Shown: in pieces, positions 1 to 8,045 of the stretch
How positions within the stretch are numbered: position 1 is the first letter of the stretch
How the letters are laid out: each line of letters opens with the position of its first letter
Assembly: GCA_002070475.1 (NCBI GenBank)
Contig: MWDI01000034.1
Coordinates: 57,796-121,795 of the forward strand
Direction: 5' to 3'
DNA: 64,000 nucleotides
Source of the DNA: Firmicutes bacterium ADurb.Bin146
Lineage (GTDB): Bacteria; Bacillota; Clostridia; DUPQ01
Notes under the pieces: model-generated
Seen by the model: only the letters and a program-made list of their open reading frames with translations
What the model was told of the DNA's origin: nothing
Database searches by the model: none
Translations under genes and position numbers: made by a program

Positions 1-876
1 GGTATGCTTGAACAAACAGAAAAAAGAATGGTGAACATATCCGTTCCATCAATGAGGATAGATAATTTTTCTATGGATTTGATGAAAAGGATTCAAAAGG
101 TAAGAAAATCTGGACTTACTTTTGCACCAGAAGCAGGAAGTCAGAGGTTAAGAGATGTAATTAACAAAAATATTACAGAGGAAGAAGTTTTGACCTCTGC
201 AAAAATTGCTAAAGAAGGCGGTTATGATAATATAAAATTGTATTTTATGCTGGGATTACCTACTGAAACAGATGATGATATTATAGCAATTTCTGACCTG
301 ACACATAAAGTACTAGAAGTTTTTGGCCGTAAAAGCAGAATTAACATAACTGTATCTACTTCCTTTTTTATCCCAAAACCATTTACTCCTTTCCAGTGGT
401 GCAGCCAGATTACAAAAGATGAAATGCTTAGAAGACAGAAGCTTCTTAAAAGTAATATTCAGAATAAAAAAATTAAATATAACTGGCATGAATTTGACAT
501 ATCAATTGTAGAATCAGCAATATCTAGAGGAGATAAATCTACATGTGAAGCGATTATTAAAGCATGGGAGAAAGGCAGTAAATTTGATTCATGGAATGAA
601 TATTTCGACATTACGAGGTGGGTTGAGGCTTTTAAAGAATGCGAATTGGATATTTATGAATACGCTTCAAGGAGTATTCCCATAAACCAGAAGCTTCCAT
701 GGGATTTTATAGATATAGGAGTCACGAAAAGTTTTCTTAAGAAAGAATATCAAAAAGCATTCATTGAAAAAACAACGGATAACTGCAGGGAAAAGTGTAA
801 TGCTTGCGGAATCGCGAAATACAAATGCGGGGTATGTTTTGAAAACAATCAGATTCAAATTCAGAAAAACAGATAA
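1..876 (+). CDS. Radical SAM protein, TIGR03960-like, C-terminal part (5' end outside window)
   Basis: The reading frame is open from the first base, so the N-terminal part with the B12-binding-like region and the CxxxCxxC cluster motif lies upstream of the window. The visible 290 residues contain the radical SAM barrel sequence FAPEAGSQRLRDVINK and the later LYFMLGLPTET segment, both typical of the B12-binding/radical SAM family TIGR03960. The C-terminus carries a cysteine group (CREKCNACG, then CGVC) that could bind metal. The following DUF2344 gene is its usual partner and overlaps its 3' end. The substrate of the family is not known to me. Family assignment is firm; function is open. Confidence 0.85.
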   Translation, partial: GMLEQTEKRMVNISVPSMRIDNFSMDLMKRIQKVRKSGLTFAPEAGSQRLRDVINKNITEEEVLTSAKIAKEGGYDNIKLYFMLGLPTETDDDIIAISDLTHKVLEVFGRKSRINITVSTSFFIPKPFTPFQWCSQITKDEMLRRQKLLKSNIQNKKIKYNWHEFDISIVESAISRGDKSTCEAIIKAWEKGSKFDSWNEYFDITRWVEAFKECELDIYEYASRSIPINQKLPWDFIDIGVTKSFLKKEYQKAFIEKTTDNCREKCNACGIAKYKCGVCFENNQIQIQKNR

Positions 877-1465
877 AGTAAAATTTATTTCACACATCGA
901 AATGATGAATGCATTTACACGTTCTCTTCGAAGAGCGGAAATGGATGTAATATATACTCAAGGATTTAATCCAGGAATGAGACTTGTATTCGCACTGCCA
1001 TTGCCAGTTGGAGTGTCCTCCGATAGCGAGTATGTTGATATATGGTTTAATAAAGAATATGACAGTCAGTTTGCTCTTGATAAGCTATCGAAATCTCTAC
1101 CTGACGGATTTGAGATGCTAGAAGCTTTTGAGGTGGAAAAATCTACTCTTATGGAAGATGTCGGATCAGCTATTTATGGATTTAAAGTAAATAGTACCTT
1201 AAATCTTAAGAGTTCACTGGATAAGCTCTTATCTTTGAATAAAATTGAAATGGAAAAGTCTAATAAGAAGGGAATTGTTGACATCTTACCATATATTTAC
1301 AAGATAGATTATCATGATGAACACAGCTTCTCTGTATTATGTAAAGCAGGCGCAAAAGGGAACCTTCATCCAAGGTTGCTGCTGAAAGCTTTAGAAAAAT
1401 ATACCAAAACACAAATAGAAGAGATATCCATTAATAGAAATAAATTATTTTTGAAAGTTCAATAG
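839..1465 (+). CDS. DUF2344 / TIGR03936 family protein
   Basis: The protein begins near MKTIRFKFRKTDKVKFISH and continues with HIEMMNAFTRSLRRAEM and FNPGMRLVFALPLPVG, the signature of the TIGR03936/DUF2344 family, which occurs fused to or just after the TIGR03960 radical SAM protein. The start is uncertain. A frame is open from 764, but homology begins only near residue 26 of that frame. A TTG at 839 preceded by GGGG gives the expected N-terminus and about 208 residues, so I chose it. It overlaps the upstream gene by 38 bases, which implies translational coupling. In many Firmicutes this pair precedes RNase G and rplU; here it does not. Function unknown. Confidence 0.8.
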   Translation: MKTIRFKFRKTDKVKFISHIEMMNAFTRSLRRAEMDVIYTQGFNPGMRLVFALPLPVGVSSDSEYVDIWFNKEYDSQFALDKLSKSLPDGFEMLEAFEVEKSTLMEDVGSAIYGFKVNSTLNLKSSLDKLLSLNKIEMEKSNKKGIVDILPYIYKIDYHDEHSFSVLCKAGAKGNLHPRLLLKALEKYTKTQIEEISINRNKLFLKVQ

Positions 1466-1505
1466 CAGTGTCTTTTCTCAAATATAACAAAATAAAACAT
1501 TTCAT

Positions 1506-1535
1506 TTGTAAAATTTCCTTTTTAATATGTATAAT
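1506..1535 (+). promoter_or_regulatory. Putative sigma-A promoter of the methyltransferase gene
   Basis: TTGTAA (1506-1511), an 18-base spacer and TATAAT (1530-1535). The -10 box ends six bases before the ATG at 1542, so the transcript may start at or next to the start codon. Confidence 0.5.
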
Positions 1536-1541
1536 ATTCAT

Positions 1542-2273
1542 ATGATACTTGAAGATGAAAGGCTGGATGATCTTCAGCTGGATGGTCTAAAACTTATACA
1601 GAATAAAAAACAGTTCTGTTTCGGAACTGATGCTGTTTTACTATCTTCCTTCGCTAATGTAAAAAATACATCAACAGTGATTGATCTTGGTACAGGTAAT
1701 GGAATTATCCCTTTGCTTTTATATGGGAAATTTAAACCCAAGTTTATAATGGGAATAGAGATACAAAAGGATATATATGAACTTGCGGTAAGAAATATTA
1801 AACTTAATAATCTTGAAGAAAATATTTCCATAATAAATGGCGATATAAGGAATATAAAAGAATATTTTCAAGCAGGAAGTTTTGATCATGTTGTAACGAA
1901 TCCACCTTATCTAAAAGCTGGTACAGGCATATTAAGCACTGCAGATACTATGGCATATGCCAGACATGAGATTCTATGTACATTAGAAGATATTTTGAAA
2001 GCTACAAGATATCTGCTAAAATCAAAAGGAATATTTACAATGGTACATAGGCCATCAAGGCTTAACGAAATACTATCTTTAATGAAGAATTTTTCTATCG
2101 AACCTAAAACAATTAGATTTGTGCATGCAAACATTAATACGCCTGCTATATTAGTTTTAATACAGGGATTAAAGGATATGAACCCATCACTAACAGTAGA
2201 AAATCCTTTAATAATTCATAAAACAGATGGTACTTATACTGAAGAACTGAATATGCTTTACGGGAGGAATTAA
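1542..2273 (+). CDS. tRNA1(Val) (adenine(37)-N6)-methyltransferase-like protein
   Basis: A 243-residue class I SAM-dependent methyltransferase. It has a motif I of the form VIDLGTGNGIIPLLL, an acidic motif II (GIEIQ) and the catalytic NPPY motif found in N6-adenine methyltransferases. The N-terminal LDGLKLIQ and FGTDAVLLSSF match the TrmN6/YabB family, which modifies A37 of tRNA-Val. A longer frame opens at 1527, but the -10 box at 1530-1535 overlaps it and conserved sequence starts at MILEDERLDDL, so ATG 1542 is preferred. No Shine-Dalgarno sequence precedes it. It lies three bases before rsmI, another methyltransferase gene. Substrate is inferred from the family. Confidence 0.8.
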   Translation: MILEDERLDDLQLDGLKLIQNKKQFCFGTDAVLLSSFANVKNTSTVIDLGTGNGIIPLLLYGKFKPKFIMGIEIQKDIYELAVRNIKLNNLEENISIINGDIRNIKEYFQAGSFDHVVTNPPYLKAGTGILSTADTMAYARHEILCTLEDILKATRYLLKSKGIFTMVHRPSRLNEILSLMKNFSIEPKTIRFVHANINTPAILVLIQGLKDMNPSLTVENPLIIHKTDGTYTEELNMLYGRN

Positions 2274-2275
2274 CG

Positions 2276-3124
2276 GTGCTTTACCTAGTTGCCACACCTA
2301 TTGGTAACCTTTCTGATATATCAAAAAGAGCAATAGAAACTTTAACAAACTGCGATTATATTGCATCAGAAGATACAAGACATACCCTTCGCTTACTTAA
2401 TGCGTTAGACATAAAGAAAAAGCTAGTAAGTTATCATCAGCATAATATGGAATCAAGCGGACTTAGTATACTGAATGATGTAATTGCAGGAATGAATGTC
2501 TGTCTAGTTACAGATGCTGGATGCCCAGCAATATCTGATCCAGGAAATGAACTTGTCAAGCTAATGTATCAGTATAATCAGAAGGTTACAGTTATACCTG
2601 GTGCAAATGCTGCAATCAGTGCTCTGATGATATCACCATTTGATACATCCTCTTTTTGTTTTGAAGGATTTCCTCCAGTAAAATCATCATTAAAGAAAGA
2701 ATTTTTTGAAAAAATACGAGATGAATCACGTACTTGTATAATATATGAAGCTCCCCATAAGCTTGTTAAAACTATTAATTTAGCAAAACAGATAGTAGGA
2801 GGAGAAAGAAGAATATCTTTAGTAAAAGAAATTACAAAGATATATGAAACAGTAGTTGTAGACAGTTTAGATGGGATATCTAAATATCTTGAGCAAAATG
2901 AACCAAAAGGCGAATACGTTATTATTTTCGAGGGAAGTTCAAAAACTGTGCAAGAACACGAAAATATTGAACCTGATAATCGGGAACAGGATATATTGTC
3001 ATTATATGAAGAGCTAATAAAAAACGGCTTCCCTCGTAAAGATGCTATGAGGAAAATTGCCGTAAAATATAATATATCGCGAAATGAGGTCTATTCAGTA
3101 TTATTTGGAAGAAGCAGAGGATAA
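2276..3124 (+). CDS. rsmI: 16S rRNA (cytidine(1402)-2'-O)-methyltransferase RsmI
   Basis: A 282-residue tetrapyrrole-methylase-fold enzyme that 2'-O-methylates C1402 in the decoding centre of 16S rRNA, using SAM. The N-terminus LYLVATPIGNLSDIS, the SEDTRHT motif, the VTDAGCPAISDPG loop and the EAPHKL segment are diagnostic of RsmI. It starts with GTG, with GGGAGGA seven bases upstream, directly after the preceding methyltransferase gene. The C-terminus carries the usual helical extension (FPRKDAMRKIAVKYNISR). Its last 24 bases overlap the end of the convergent AbrB gene. Confidence 0.95.
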   Translation: MLYLVATPIGNLSDISKRAIETLTNCDYIASEDTRHTLRLLNALDIKKKLVSYHQHNMESSGLSILNDVIAGMNVCLVTDAGCPAISDPGNELVKLMYQYNQKVTVIPGANAAISALMISPFDTSSFCFEGFPPVKSSLKKEFFEKIRDESRTCIIYEAPHKLVKTINLAKQIVGGERRISLVKEITKIYETVVVDSLDGISKYLEQNEPKGEYVIIFEGSSKTVQEHENIEPDNREQDILSLYEELIKNGFPRKDAMRKIAVKYNISRNEVYSVLFGRSRG

Positions 3125-3352
3125 CTCCTCGACGCATTCGCTACATACTTTATTTCCATTAAAATTCTGAATATCTTCCGTAGATCCGCAGAAACAACAT
3201 CCTGGTTCAAATTTCTTAATCATTATACAATCATTATCCAAAGATATTTCAACAGCTTCTCTCTTTCCTATATTAAGGGATTTTCGTAATTCTATTGGAA
3301 CTACGATTCTTCCTAATTCATCAATTTTTCTTACTACTCCAGCTGATTTCAT
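3101..3352 (-). CDS. AbrB/MazE-type transcriptional regulator with zinc-ribbon tail
   Basis: An 83-residue protein. Residues 1-47 form an AbrB-type swapped-hairpin DNA-binding domain (SAGVVRKIDELGRIVVPIELR). The tail has two CxxC pairs (C52-C55, C70-C73) that probably bind zinc. Clostridial AbrB/SpoVT-like proteins of this form are transition-state or sporulation-linked regulators; the targets here are unknown. GGAGGAATTAAA precedes the ATG and a good sigma-A promoter lies upstream (3385-3413). The 3' end overlaps rsmI head-on. Confidence 0.9.
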   Translation of the reverse strand: MKSAGVVRKIDELGRIVVPIELRKSLNIGKREAVEISLDNDCIMIKKFEPGCCFCGSTEDIQNFNGNKVCSECVEELSSASSK

Positions 3353-3384
3353 TTTAATTCCTCCAACTTAATTTGTTATTGTTC

Positions 3385-3413
3385 ATTTTATCAATTTAAT
3401 AATCATAATGCAA
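3385..3413 (-). promoter_or_regulatory. Putative sigma-A promoter of the AbrB-type regulator
   Basis: On the minus strand TTGCAT (3408-3413), a 17-base spacer, then TAAAAT (3385-3390), about 33 bases before the ATG. Confidence 0.6.
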
Positions 3414-3450
3414 TAATAACTTAATGTTACGATAAAAGATTAGTTTTTAA

Positions 3451-4446
3451 CTAGACTCCATAATGTCTTAACACATCTATAAGAGCAGTAATATTCTCAT
3501 AGGGAACATCATCTTGTATTTCCTGAGCAGGAGCGGCAATATATCCTCCTTTACTGCTCATTCTAGTAATTACTTTTTCAGCTTCAGCTCTTACCTGGGT
3601 AACTGTTCCATATGGAAGGGTACGCTGTGTAGAAATTCCACCCCAAAAAGCTAATTTATCTCCAAATGATTCTTTTATCTCATATATATCCATGCATTCA
3701 GGTTGTATTGGATTCAACACATCAACACCCATATCACATAAATCTGGTAAGATCTGCCGTACATTACCACAGGAATGTACCCATACGTCTTTTTTATATG
3801 TATGTATAAGATCATATTCTTTTTTTTCGCCTGGTTTTATCATTTCCCTCCATAATACTGGGGACATTAATAAAGATTTTTGAGAACCCCAATCACTACC
3901 AAGAAGCACGCCGTCAATATATTCATTTGTTATCAGGTTCTCCAACATAACCATATTTTTTCGGATTATTGTGTTAAGAAGGTTCATTGAAAATTCTTTT
4001 TCACATGCCATATCAGCAAGAAAATTTTCTATACCTCTAGCAAAATATGCTTTTTCAAAATGGCTGCCCCATATAAAAACTGTAATATAACACCCAAAGT
4101 TCTCTTTTAAAAATTTAGTATATTGCTCATAATCTGAATAACTCCCTGTACCTTTTGTTTTAGGCATATATGGAGGAGGATCTGATGAAAGATAAAATTC
4201 CTGACTGTCGTACCATGACCACCATGGCGCGCTTACTCCTAATGCATGGTTTCCTATTGATAAGTATATCGCATCACATCTGGATATCATATTTTTCTTA
4301 TATACTTGCATTACTTCTTTAGTGCAGTAATCATCTAAAAGCTTTTCGCCATACTTTTCATTAGCTTTTCTGGTAATCTGAAGCAGAAAAGGGATTTTCT
4401 TAGTTTCCTTATGAGCAATTGCATCTTTTATATAATTTATATCCAT
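3451..4446 (-). CDS. Uroporphyrinogen decarboxylase (URO-D/MtaA) family protein
   Basis: A 331-residue TIM-barrel protein of the URO-D superfamily, close in type to the MtaA/CmuA corrinoid methyltransferases. The segment VWVHSCGNVRQILPDL contains the HxC element that binds zinc and activates thiols in MtaA-like enzymes. The LGSDWGSQKSLLMSP loop and the LNPIQPE segment are also typical. No corrinoid protein or other methyltransferase subunit is nearby, so the substrate cannot be inferred; a heme role is unlikely in this context. AGGAGG precedes the ATG, and a promoter lies at 4466-4494, so it is probably a single-gene unit. Confidence 0.8.
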   Translation of the reverse strand: MDINYIKDAIAHKETKKIPFLLQITRKANEKYGEKLLDDYCTKEVMQVYKKNMISRCDAIYLSIGNHALGVSAPWWSWYDSQEFYLSSDPPPYMPKTKGTGSYSDYEQYTKFLKENFGCYITVFIWGSHFEKAYFARGIENFLADMACEKEFSMNLLNTIIRKNMVMLENLITNEYIDGVLLGSDWGSQKSLLMSPVLWREMIKPGEKKEYDLIHTYKKDVWVHSCGNVRQILPDLCDMGVDVLNPIQPECMDIYEIKESFGDKLAFWGGISTQRTLPYGTVTQVRAEAEKVITRMSSKGGYIAAPAQEIQDDVPYENITALIDVLRHYGV

Positions 4447-4465
4447 ACATGCCTCCTAAACTATA

Positions 4466-4494
4466 ATTATACCATCCAATCATGGTGTATGACA
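4466..4494 (-). promoter_or_regulatory. Putative promoter of the URO-D family gene
   Basis: On the minus strand TGTCAT (4489-4494), 17-base spacer, TATAAT (4466-4471) with an extended TGG before the -10 box. Confidence 0.55.
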
Positions 4495-4568
4495 CTAAAA
4501 AAGCTCAAACTTTAATGAATAAAAACATTTAGATAATAAAGTGTGTTTTGCAGAGACTATAATTTTTA

Positions 4569-4597
4569 TTGACATACAAGCAAAAAAATAATAAAAT
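4569..4597 (+). promoter_or_regulatory. Putative sigma-A promoter of rny
   Basis: A consensus TTGACA (4569-4574), 17-base spacer and TAAAAT (4592-4597), leaving a 5' leader of about 70 bases before rny. Confidence 0.7.
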
Positions 4598-4672
4598 TAC
4601 AAATTGTATGGATAATTTATTTTAATTTTACATATGCACTTTGAAAACCGAATAAGGAGGTAATAAAAGGGA

Positions 4673-6229
4673 ATGACTCTCAGAGAAATAATAGGGCTAG
4701 TCATTATCGTTGTTCTTATAATATTTTCAATAGTAATGTATTTTTTAGGGATTCGTCACAGAAAGATAGTTGCTGAAAAGGAAATAGGTAGTGCGGAATC
4801 TGAAGCAAAAAAACTCATTCTTGAAGGTGAGAAAAAAGCAGAAGAACGCAAAAGAGAGATACTGATTGAAGCCAAAGAAGAAATCCATAAAAGTAGAGTT
4901 GAAATGGAAAGGGATCTTAAAGAAAGACGAAAGGAAATCCAGAGAATGGAAAGCCGAGTAATCCAAAAAGAAGAAACCCTAGACAAGAAGCTTACTTCTA
5001 TGGAAAACAAAGAAGAAGTCTTAAATAATAAATTGTCGGATATCGAAACCAAGCAAAAAGAAATAGATCAGATACATCAGGATAAACTTTCTGAACTTGA
5101 AAGAATATCTGCACTAACAGTTGAAGAAGCAAAAACTTATCTGCTCAAATCGCTTGAAGATGATATTAAACATGAGAAAGTCCTTCTGCTGAAGGAATAT
5201 GAAGCAAAGACGAAGGAAGATTCCGAAAATCTTGCTAAAAATATTATTTCTACAGCAATCCAAAGGTGTGCTACCGATTATGTCGCTGAAAATACAGTAT
5301 CAGTTGTAGCATTACCAAATGATGAAATGAAGGGAAGAATCATTGGACGAGAAGGCAGGAATATCAGAGCTTTGGAAACTCTTACAGGAATAGACCTTAT
5401 AATTGATGATACTCCAGAGGCTGTAGTCCTCTCAGGATTTGATCCGATTAGAAGGGAAATCGCAAGAATCTCTTTGGAAAAACTCATTGTTGATGGAAGA
5501 ATTCATCCAGCAAGAATAGAAGAAACAGTCAATAAAGCCAAGAAGGAAGTAGAGAATACCATTAAAATTGAAGGTGATAAAGTTGCTTTTGAAGCTGGTG
5601 TACATAATTTACATCCTGAAATAATAAGACTGTTAGGCAGGATGAAATACAGAACCAGTTATGGTCAGAACGTTCTAAAGCATTCACTTGAAGTGGCTAT
5701 GCTCTCAGGCATAATGGCAGGAGAACTTGGTTTGGATGTGACTTTAGCGAAAAGAGCAGGTCTTCTGCATGATATAGGCAAATCTATTGACTTTGAAACT
5801 GAAGGTTCTCACATTGATGTTGGAGCAGATATCGTAAGGAAGTATAACGAACATCCTGTGGTATTAGATGCTATCATGTCACATCACGGAGATAAAGAGC
5901 CTGAAAGTGCAATTGCTGTGTTAGTACAAGCAGCTGATGGCATTTCAGCAGCAAGACCAGGAGCAAGAAGAGAAACCTTAGAAGCTTATGTAAAGAGGAT
6001 AGAAAAGCTTGAGGAAATTGCAAATTCATTTGAAGGTGTAGAAAAATCCTATGCAGTTCAAGCTGGTAGAGAAATCAGGATTATGGTAAAACCCGAAAAG
6101 ATGAATGATGATGATATCGTGCTTACATGCAGGGATATCGTAAAGAGAATTGAAAATGAAATGGAATATCCCGGACAGATAAAAGTAAATGTCATTAGGG
6201 AAGTAAGAGTTGTTGATTTTGCTAAGTAA
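4673..6229 (+). CDS. rny: Ribonuclease Y
   Basis: A 518-residue membrane-anchored endoribonuclease that starts mRNA decay. The order is: one N-terminal transmembrane helix (about residues 5-27), a long charged coiled coil (about 30-200), a KH RNA-binding domain with [15 protein letters not shown], and an HD phosphodiesterase domain with LLHDIGK (H366-D367). It ends with the usual [19 protein letters not shown] lies upstream of the ATG, and the gene is bounded by a consensus promoter and a rho-independent terminator, so it looks monocistronic. In Bacillus rny sits beside ymdB; here ymdB is 3.4 kb downstream. Confidence 0.97.
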   Translation: MTLREIIGLVIIVVLIIFSIVMYFLGIRHRKIVAEKEIGSAESEAKKLILEGEKKAEERKREILIEAKEEIHKSRVEMERDLKERRKEIQRMESRVIQKEETLDKKLTSMENKEEVLNNKLSDIETKQKEIDQIHQDKLSELERISALTVEEAKTYLLKSLEDDIKHEKVLLLKEYEAKTKEDSENLAKNIISTAIQRCATDYVAENTVSVVALPNDEMKGRIIGREGRNIRALETLTGIDLIIDDTPEAVVLSGFDPIRREIARISLEKLIVDGRIHPARIEETVNKAKKEVENTIKIEGDKVAFEAGVHNLHPEIIRLLGRMKYRTSYGQNVLKHSLEVAMLSGIMAGELGLDVTLAKRAGLLHDIGKSIDFETEGSHIDVGADIVRKYNEHPVVLDAIMSHHGDKEPESAIAVLVQAADGISAARPGARRETLEAYVKRIEKLEEIANSFEGVEKSYAVQAGREIRIMVKPEKMNDDDIVLTCRDIVKRIENEMEYPGQIKVNVIREVRVVDFAK

Positions 6230-6235
6230 GCAAAA

Positions 6236-6262
6236 GGGCATGTGTATACATGTCCTTTTTTT
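6236..6262 (+). terminator. Rho-independent terminator of rny
   Basis: An 8-bp stem (GGGCATGT with ACATGTCC, one G-U pair) with loop GTAT, followed by seven T, seven bases after the rny stop. Confidence 0.85.
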
Positions 6263-6345
6263 ACTTATTTTTTTTCTTATTTTATATTTGATTAAGACAT
6301 TCAACAGTTACGAGTATTATTACTTAAAATAGCATTAAAAGTATA

Positions 6346-7716
6346 CTATATTTCCTGTTTTGCAATTTGCAACATAATTGCGCATTCCATACGTTTTTTA
6401 AAAAGCTCGCATCCGTACTCATAGGTGCTAAGAATACTCCCGCTTGCATGATATGCATTCGCAGCACACCCGCCAGAACAGTATAATTTTGCCCAACAGT
6501 CTTTGCACTCTTTGCGTGCATATGCGTTACACATACTGAACTCATCCTGTAAAGGTATGTTTGTTATTCCTTTCCACACATCACCCATGCTGTATTTTGG
6601 GTCAGATACGAACTGATGACAGGGAAAGAGCTCACCCCATGGAGTTACTGCAAGATACTCTGTCCCAGAACCGCATCCGGACATCCTTTTATAGATACAA
6701 GGCCCATGGGCTAAATCTATCATATAGTGGTAGAAAGTGAAACCATTACCATGTTTTTCCCTTTTCAGCATCTCTTTCGCAAGTATTTCATACTGTTCTA
6801 ATATTATAGGCAGATCCTCTTTAGTGAGTGCATATGGGTCCTCTGGAGGGCATACTACAGGTTCCATGCTTAATTGTGTAAAACCTAAATCGGCCATATG
6901 GAGAATGTCATTTGTGAAATCTGTATTGAAGTGGGTAAATGTACCTCTTAAATAGTATGTACCCTTTGTGCGGTTGTTAATTAATTTTTTGAATTTCGGA
7001 ACTATTACGTCATAACTGCCATTACCTCTTATATCTTTACGTAGCCTGTCGTGCACATCTTTTCTCCCATCAAGACTCAGTACGACATTATCCATCTGCT
7101 CATTTGCAAACTCTATGACCTCGTCATCAATAAGCATTCCATTTGTAGTAAGAGTGAATCGAAAGTGTTTGTCATATTGCTCTTCGATGTTTCTTGCGTA
7201 TTTTACAAGTTTTTTGCATACATCAAGATTCATTAAAGGCTCTCCACCGAAAAAATCTACTTCAAGATTTCTTCTTGTTCCAGAATTATGTATCAAAAAA
7301 TCCAGAGCTTGTTTTCCTACTTCGTATGTCATCAAAGCTCTTTTTCCCTTATAGTTACCTTGACTTGCAAAACAGTATTCGCAATTAAGGTTACATGTAT
7401 GAGCTACATGGAGACATAATGCCTTTACTACATTTTTAGCAGATTTTTTATGTAAAGGAATATCCTTATACTGATCTTCACTGAAAAGTTTATTTTCATT
7501 TTCAAGATGCTTAATTTCACTTATACAATCCAAAACTTCATCCATAGTCAGGTTTGGGTAATCAGTCAATATTTTTTCAATTATTTCTTCTTGTGATTTG
7601 TTTTTATTGTTATACATTGAAATGATATCATATGCGACATCATCTACTACATGTATTGAATTGCTATATACGTCTAATACAATGTTATAACCGTTCAGTT
7701 TATATTGATGTATCAT
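6346..7716 (-). CDS. scfB: SCIFF radical SAM maturase (thioether-forming)
   Basis: A 456-residue radical SAM/SPASM protein. An N-terminal RiPP-recognition-like region (about 1-80) is followed by CNLNCEYC (C108, C112, C115), which binds the SAM-cleaving 4Fe-4S cluster. FFGGEPLMN is the SAM-binding element. A cysteine-rich SPASM domain at the C-terminus (GCGSGTEYLAVTPWGELFPCHQF, later KECKDCWAKLYCSGGCAAN) binds the auxiliary clusters. It matches the SCIFF maturases CteB and Tte1186, which join a cysteine sulfur of the precursor to a threonine carbon. The precursor gene scfA lies 78 bases upstream, separated by a terminator hairpin that should lower maturase output. Confidence 0.93.
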   Translation of the reverse strand: MIHQYKLNGYNIVLDVYSNSIHVVDDVAYDIISMYNNKNKSQEEIIEKILTDYPNLTMDEVLDCISEIKHLENENKLFSEDQYKDIPLHKKSAKNVVKALCLHVAHTCNLNCEYCFASQGNYKGKRALMTYEVGKQALDFLIHNSGTRRNLEVDFFGGEPLMNLDVCKKLVKYARNIEEQYDKHFRFTLTTNGMLIDDEVIEFANEQMDNVVLSLDGRKDVHDRLRKDIRGNGSYDVIVPKFKKLINNRTKGTYYLRGTFTHFNTDFTNDILHMADLGFTQLSMEPVVCPPEDPYALTKEDLPIILEQYEILAKEMLKREKHGNGFTFYHYMIDLAHGPCIYKRMSGCGSGTEYLAVTPWGELFPCHQFVSDPKYSMGDVWKGITNIPLQDEFSMCNAYARKECKDCWAKLYCSGGCAANAYHASGSILSTYEYGCELFKKRMECAIMLQIAKQEI

Positions 7717-7732
7717 TTATCCTCGTTTTCTC

Positions 7733-7774
7733 AAAAAACAGCCGTCAAACCGCAAATTTTGCAGATGTGACGGC
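7733..7774 (-). terminator. Intrinsic terminator/attenuator between scfA and scfB
   Basis: Read on the minus strand, GCCGTCA pairs with TGACGGC (7768-7774 with 7741-7747), with a smaller inner TTTGC/GCAAA pairing, followed at once by TG and six T. It lies between the scfA stop and the scfB start in the same orientation, so it is likely to be a partial terminator. Confidence 0.75.
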
Positions 7775-7794
7775 GTATAAACAATCATAAGTTA

Positions 7795-7950
7795 CTACTT
7801 TTTCTTGTTTTCACACTGCTGGTTAGCTACTCCGCAAGATGTTTTGCAGGCTGACTGACAGGATGTCTGGCATTCACCGCAACCACCATTTTTCATGCTG
7901 TTTGCTAAATCGCGTGTTTCTATTGTTTTGATTCTTTTCTTATTTTCCAT
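7795..7950 (-). CDS. scfA: SCIFF precursor peptide (six cysteines in forty-five residues)
   Basis: A 51-residue peptide. The basic N-terminal leader (MENKKRIKTIETRDLANSMK) precedes a core with six cysteines at C24, C27, C31, C35, C39 and C46, in the spacing CGEC, then CQSACKTSC, then a last cysteine near the end. This is the SCIFF ranthipeptide precursor conserved across Clostridia and processed by the adjacent radical SAM enzyme. Unusually, the residue after the CKTSC element is glycine (G40); in characterised family members it is the threonine that accepts the thioether. A strong promoter lies upstream and a terminator downstream. The biological role of SCIFF is unknown. Confidence 0.93.
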   Translation of the reverse strand: MENKKRIKTIETRDLANSMKNGGCGECQTSCQSACKTSCGVANQQCENKKK

Positions 7951-7995
7951 TTTTTATACCTATCCTTCTTATTGATTCATGTTTTTTACAGGATT

Positions 7996-8024
7996 ATTCT
8001 AATTTAAATAACCTGATATGTCAA
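7996..8024 (-). promoter_or_regulatory. Strong sigma-A promoter of scfA
   Basis: On the minus strand consensus TTGACA (8019-8024), 17-base spacer, TAGAAT (7996-8001), about 45 bases before the scfA start. Confidence 0.75.
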
Positions 8025-8045
8025 TTATGTTGAAAAAATATCTCT

